DNA of 7,623 bases from Prevotella sp. Its GTDB lineage: Bacteria > Bacteroidota > Bacteroidia > Bacteroidales > Bacteroidaceae. The stretch's first letter is position 1. The number at the start of each line of letters is the position of its first letter. The notes beneath the pieces are model-generated. The model saw only the letters and a program-made list of their open reading frames with translations. It was not told where the DNA came from and did no database searches. The stretch covers positions 1 through 7,623 of the forward strand of contig JAJPZD010000100.1 in NCBI GenBank assembly GCA_021204605.1, read 5' to 3'. Of the stretch, positions 5,047 to 7,623 are shown piece after piece. The position numbers were made by a program, and so were the translations under genes.

Positions 5047-6613
5047 ACTCACTCGTGAAGTGAAAGCGTATATGTTTAAAGTCCTGTTGTGCCATATCCA
5101 ACACATACCCTGAATCAGCGAGGAACACATCGCGCCCTTCCCTGTCTTTTGCCATATACTGATATTTGCGTTTCTTGAAAGCCTCAAGTTCTGCCCCATC
5201 GTCCGACTCTATCCAGCATGCCTTATATAAATGTATCGGTTCCCAGCGGCATTTGGCATTATACTCATTCTCCAAACGATACTGGATAACCTCGAATTGC
5301 AACTGCCCTACCGTTCCTATTAGTTTCCTGCCATTAAACTGGTTGATGAACATCTGTGCCACACCCTCGTCCATCAACTGGTCGATACCCTTGGCAAGTT
5401 GCTTGCTCTTCATCGGGTCATCGTTCACAATATATTTGAACATCTCAGGGGAAAACGACGGCAAGCCACGGAAATGCAGTTTCTCGCCATCTGTCAGCGT
5501 GTCTCCTATCTTGAAAATCCCATTGTCTGGCAAGCCTATTATATCACCGGGATATGCCTCCTCGATAGTACTCTTGCGCTGTGCCATAAACTGTGTGGGC
5601 GAGGAGAAGCGCAGCGTCTTATCCAAACGCACATGATAATAGGGATAGTTGCGCACGAACCTGCCGCTGCATATCTTGCAGAAAGCGATGCAGGAACGGT
5701 GGTTCGGGTCGATGTTCGCCGTTATCTTGAAGATAAAACCCGTGAACTTCGGCTCTCCCGGGTCAACAATCCTCTCCTCCGCCTTTGTAGGTCTTGGACT
5801 GGGTGCGATCTCCACAAAACAGTTGAGCAACTCTTGTACTCCGAAATTGTTCAAGGCACTGCCGAAAAATACCGGTGCGACGTCTGCATTGCGGTAGTCA
5901 TCCACGCTGAACTCTGGATAGACACCGTCAACAAGTTCAAGGTCCTCACGCAACTTATCGGCATCTGTCTCCCCGATATGCTCCGCGAGTTCATCGCTGT
6001 CAATATCCACCTCCACCTTCTCGGTAACACGCTGCTTGTCGGGTGTGAACAGGTCAAGTTTCTGCTCATAGATATTATACACTCCCTTGAACTTAGCACC
6101 TTGATTTATCGGCCACGACAACGGGCGCACCTTTATCTCAAGTTCCTTTTCCAATTCATCGAGCAGGTCAAACGGGTCGCGCCCCTCCCTGTCCATCTTG
6201 TTGATAAAGATAATCACCGGGGTGTTGCGCATTCGGCAGACATTCATCAACTTACGGGTCTGTGCCTCGACACCTTTCGCTCCATCCACCACGATGATAG
6301 CCGAATCCACTGCCGTCAGCGTGCGGTAGGTATCTTCCGCAAAATCCTGGTGTCCAGGGGTATCAAGGATATTCACCTTATAACCCTCATAGTCGAACTC
6401 CATAACGGATGTTGACACGGAGATGCCACGCTGCTTCTCAATATCCATCCAGTCGGAAGTCGCCGTCTTGCGTATCTTGTTGTTCTTCACCGCACCGGCC
6501 ACCTGTATCTGACCGCCAAAGAGCAGGAATTTCTCCGTAAGTGTCGTCTTGCCGGCATCAGGGTGCGAGATAATCGCAAATGTCCGCCTCCTGTCTATCT
6601 CGTTGTTCATCAT
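5042..6613 (-). CDS. prfC: Peptide chain release factor 3 (RF3)
   Basis: RF3 is a translational GTPase that removes RF1/RF2 from the ribosome after termination. The 523 residues match the family (E. coli 529). GTPase motifs are all present: G1 SHPDAGKTT (16-24), G2 region QRGISVSTS (61-69), G3 DTPGH (84-88), G4 NKMD (138-141) and G5 GSAL (251-254). Family blocks distinguish it from EF-G: the N-terminal RRRTFAIISHPDAGKTT and the domain II/III segments RGLPSFSPEMF and VGQLQFEVIQYRLENEY. It starts at an ATG pair (6613 or 6610) 40 bp after the rfbD stop, with no TAnnTTTG between, so it is probably cotranscribed with rfbD. The 3' end abuts panD tail to tail. A long open frame on the opposite strand inside the gene is a codon-usage shadow. 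Confidence 0.97.
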   Translation of the reverse strand: MMNNEIDRRRTFAIISHPDAGKTTLTEKFLLFGGQIQVAGAVKNNKIRKTATSDWMDIEKQRGISVSTSVMEFDYEGYKVNILDTPGHQDFAEDTYRTLTAVDSAIIVVDGAKGVEAQTRKLMNVCRMRNTPVIIFINKMDREGRDPFDLLDELEKELEIKVRPLSWPINQGAKFKGVYNIYEQKLDLFTPDKQRVTEKVEVDIDSDELAEHIGETDADKLREDLELVDGVYPEFSVDDYRNADVAPVFFGSALNNFGVQELLNCFVEIAPSPRPTKAEERIVDPGEPKFTGFIFKITANIDPNHRSCIAFCKICSGRFVRNYPYYHVRLDKTLRFSSPTQFMAQRKSTIEEAYPGDIIGLPDNGIFKIGDTLTDGEKLHFRGLPSFSPEMFKYIVNDDPMKSKQLAKGIDQLMDEGVAQMFINQFNGRKLIGTVGQLQFEVIQYRLENEYNAKCRWEPIHLYKACWIESDDGAELEAFKKRKYQYMAKDREGRDVFLADSGYVLDMAQQDFKHIRFHFTSEF

Positions 6614-6653
6614 TCATTCTATTTATAAAAAACAATGCCGAAGTCTGATGACC

Positions 6654-7508
6654 TCAACATTCCAATAGTTTTATGCACTCCGCAAGACTGTCCTCCCAAT
6701 ATGGTATCTCTATGCCATACGTAGTCTTTATCTTCGTCTTGTCAAGCACGCTATACGCCGGTCGTGTTGCCGGTGTGGGATATTCGCTCGTGTGTATCGG
6801 CTTCACCTTACACGTGGTGATGCCCGCCAAACGGTGGATGGCTTTGGTAAAGTCATACCAACTGCACACCCCTTCGTTGGAGAAATGAAATACGCCCGGA
6901 ACGACGCCTTTCTCTATTGCCGTCATTATAGCCTGTGCCAAATCACGGGCGTACGTCGGCGTGCCAATCTGGTCGAATACAACGCCCAACTCCGTTTTCT
7001 CCTTTCCAAGACGTATCATCGTCTTCACGAAATTGTTACCGAAAGAGGAATACAACCATGCCGTGCGGATTATCATCGTGCTCTTGCAGAACTTACTTAC
7101 GGCAAGCTCACCGGCAAGTTTCGTACTGCCATACACTCCTTCTGGACAGGGCGTGTCGGTCTCGATATATGGTGTGTATTTCGTGCCGTTGAACACGTAA
7201 TCTGTGGAGATCTGTACCAGCCAACCGCCTCTCCTCGCCATGGCTGCCGCAAGGTAAACGGGAGCCTCTGTGTTGAGGGCGGTACACAACTGGTTGTTCG
7301 ACTCCGCCTTGTCAACTGCCGTATAAGCCGCGCAATTCACTATGCCCTCTATGGCGTTGTTATCCACAAACTCGTCTATTGCCGCCTGGTCGGTAATGTC
7401 AAGTTCCTTAACATCGGTATTGAAAAACTCGTGTTGCGGATGCTCGTTTTCCAACAAGCGCATCTCACTGCCCAACTGTCCGTTGCAACCTGTAATTAGT
7501 ATATTCAT
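6654..7508 (-). CDS. rfbD: dTDP-4-dehydrorhamnose reductase
   Basis: This enzyme (RmlD) uses NAD(P)H to reduce dTDP-4-dehydro-L-rhamnose to dTDP-L-rhamnose, the last step of activated rhamnose synthesis for surface polysaccharides. The 284 residues are the normal family length. A Rossmann GxxGxxG cofactor loop is seen as GCNGQLG (7-13), followed by NCAAYTAVDKAE (58-69), the catalytic STDYVF (101-106) and the YGSTK motif with Tyr126 and Lys130. The C-terminal half has substrate-domain blocks such as GVFHFSNEG and RPAYSVLDKTKI. The other rhamnose genes (rmlA, B, C) are not beside it; instead it sits between a small hypothetical gene and prfC, an arrangement I recall from other Bacteroidales. 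The spacers of 28 bp upstream and 40 bp downstream, without promoters, suggest one operon. A related NDP-sugar reductase is the only alternative. Confidence 0.94.
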   Translation of the reverse strand: MNILITGCNGQLGSEMRLLENEHPQHEFFNTDVKELDITDQAAIDEFVDNNAIEGIVNCAAYTAVDKAESNNQLCTALNTEAPVYLAAAMARRGGWLVQISTDYVFNGTKYTPYIETDTPCPEGVYGSTKLAGELAVSKFCKSTMIIRTAWLYSSFGNNFVKTMIRLGKEKTELGVVFDQIGTPTYARDLAQAIMTAIEKGVVPGVFHFSNEGVCSWYDFTKAIHRLAGITTCKVKPIHTSEYPTPATRPAYSVLDKTKIKTTYGIEIPYWEDSLAECIKLLEC

Positions 7509-7536
7509 CAGCGTTATTTTTTAATTTGTTTTTCTG

Positions 7537-7623
7537 TCACTCAAACTCCAAAGGGGTCTCCTTGTCTTTCAAATAGTAGTCTGACAGCATACCGATAAAC
7601 GTTGTTATCTCCTTTATGGCATG
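7537..7623 (-). CDS. C-terminal end of a small protein, probably DUF4924 (5' partial)
   Basis: A minus-strand frame open to the right window edge ends at TGA (7537-7539) and gives 28 residues, including the segments FIGMLSDYYLKDKE and PLEFE at the end. This resembles the C-terminus of the DUF4924 family, whose gene I recall directly upstream of rfbD in Bacteroidales. It lies 28 bp before rfbD in the same direction, so the two are probably cotranscribed. The rest of the gene and its promoter are outside the window. That it is coding is likely from position and composition; the family name is tentative and its function unknown. Confidence 0.55.
   Translation of the reverse strand, partial: HAIKEITTFIGMLSDYYLKDKETPLEFE

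Noticed and set aside
5399..6415. 338-residue plus-strand open frame inside prfC
   Set aside because: It lies wholly antisense to a well-conserved RF3 gene, shows no family motif or promoter, and its composition is what antisense of the real codons would give.
6792..7499. 235-residue plus-strand open frame opposite rfbD
   Set aside because: It is antisense to rfbD, whose motifs are intact. It has no domain, promoter or ribosome-binding signal.
1..7623. CRISPR array, insertion sequence or prophage genes
   Set aside because: No regularly spaced repeats, terminal inverted repeats around a transposase, integrase or phage structural genes were seen; nearly all the sequence is explained by the listed genes.

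Overview
The window looks like chromosomal DNA from a member of the Bacteroidetes, most likely order Bacteroidales (Bacteroides/Prevotella-like). Three things support this. Upstream regions carry the Bacteroidetes -7 element TAnnTTTG, with one near-perfect TTTG-N20-TAnnTTTG promoter. Starts lack clear Shine-Dalgarno sequences. The protein set (DUF4270 lipoprotein, stand-alone GT5-type 'glycogen synthase' domain, PanC, PanD, RF3, RmlD, and an AAA-ATPase-like/PD-(D/E)XK protein) is typical of that group. Genus is not resolved.

Layout from left to right. (1) 1-1086 (+): 3' part of an AAA-ATPase-like protein with a C-terminal PD-(D/E)XK nuclease-type domain; its N-terminus lies outside the window. 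(2) A 12-bp-stem hairpin (1086-1115) starts on the last base of that gene's stop codon and separates it from a convergent tRNA-Lys(CUU) gene (1118-1190, -), which has its own promoter at 1222-1253. (3) 1296-3601 (-): a two-gene unit reading leftwards, a short GT5-like glycogen/starch-synthase-type protein followed by a DUF4270 lipoprotein. (4) A divergent intergenic region (3602-3791) with one -7 element for each direction. (5) 3792-5039 (+): panC and panD, consecutive enzymes of pantothenate (coenzyme A) synthesis: PanD makes beta-alanine and PanC joins it to pantoate. (6) 5042-7623 (-): a rightmost unit reading leftwards, a partial gene (probably DUF4924), then rfbD/rmlD, then prfC. It converges on panD with only two bases between the stop codons.

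Most of the window is ordinary housekeeping DNA. The parts most worth a second look are the GT5-like protein, which keeps the fold-level N-terminal pattern but lacks the KxGG sugar-nucleotide motif and the whole C-terminal GT-B half; its pairing with a probably surface-exposed DUF4270 lipoprotein beside panCD; and the perfect 12-bp palindrome that contains both stop codons at the panD/prfC junction. I found no CRISPR array, insertion sequence, attachment-site duplication or riboswitch, and no clear new multi-gene system.
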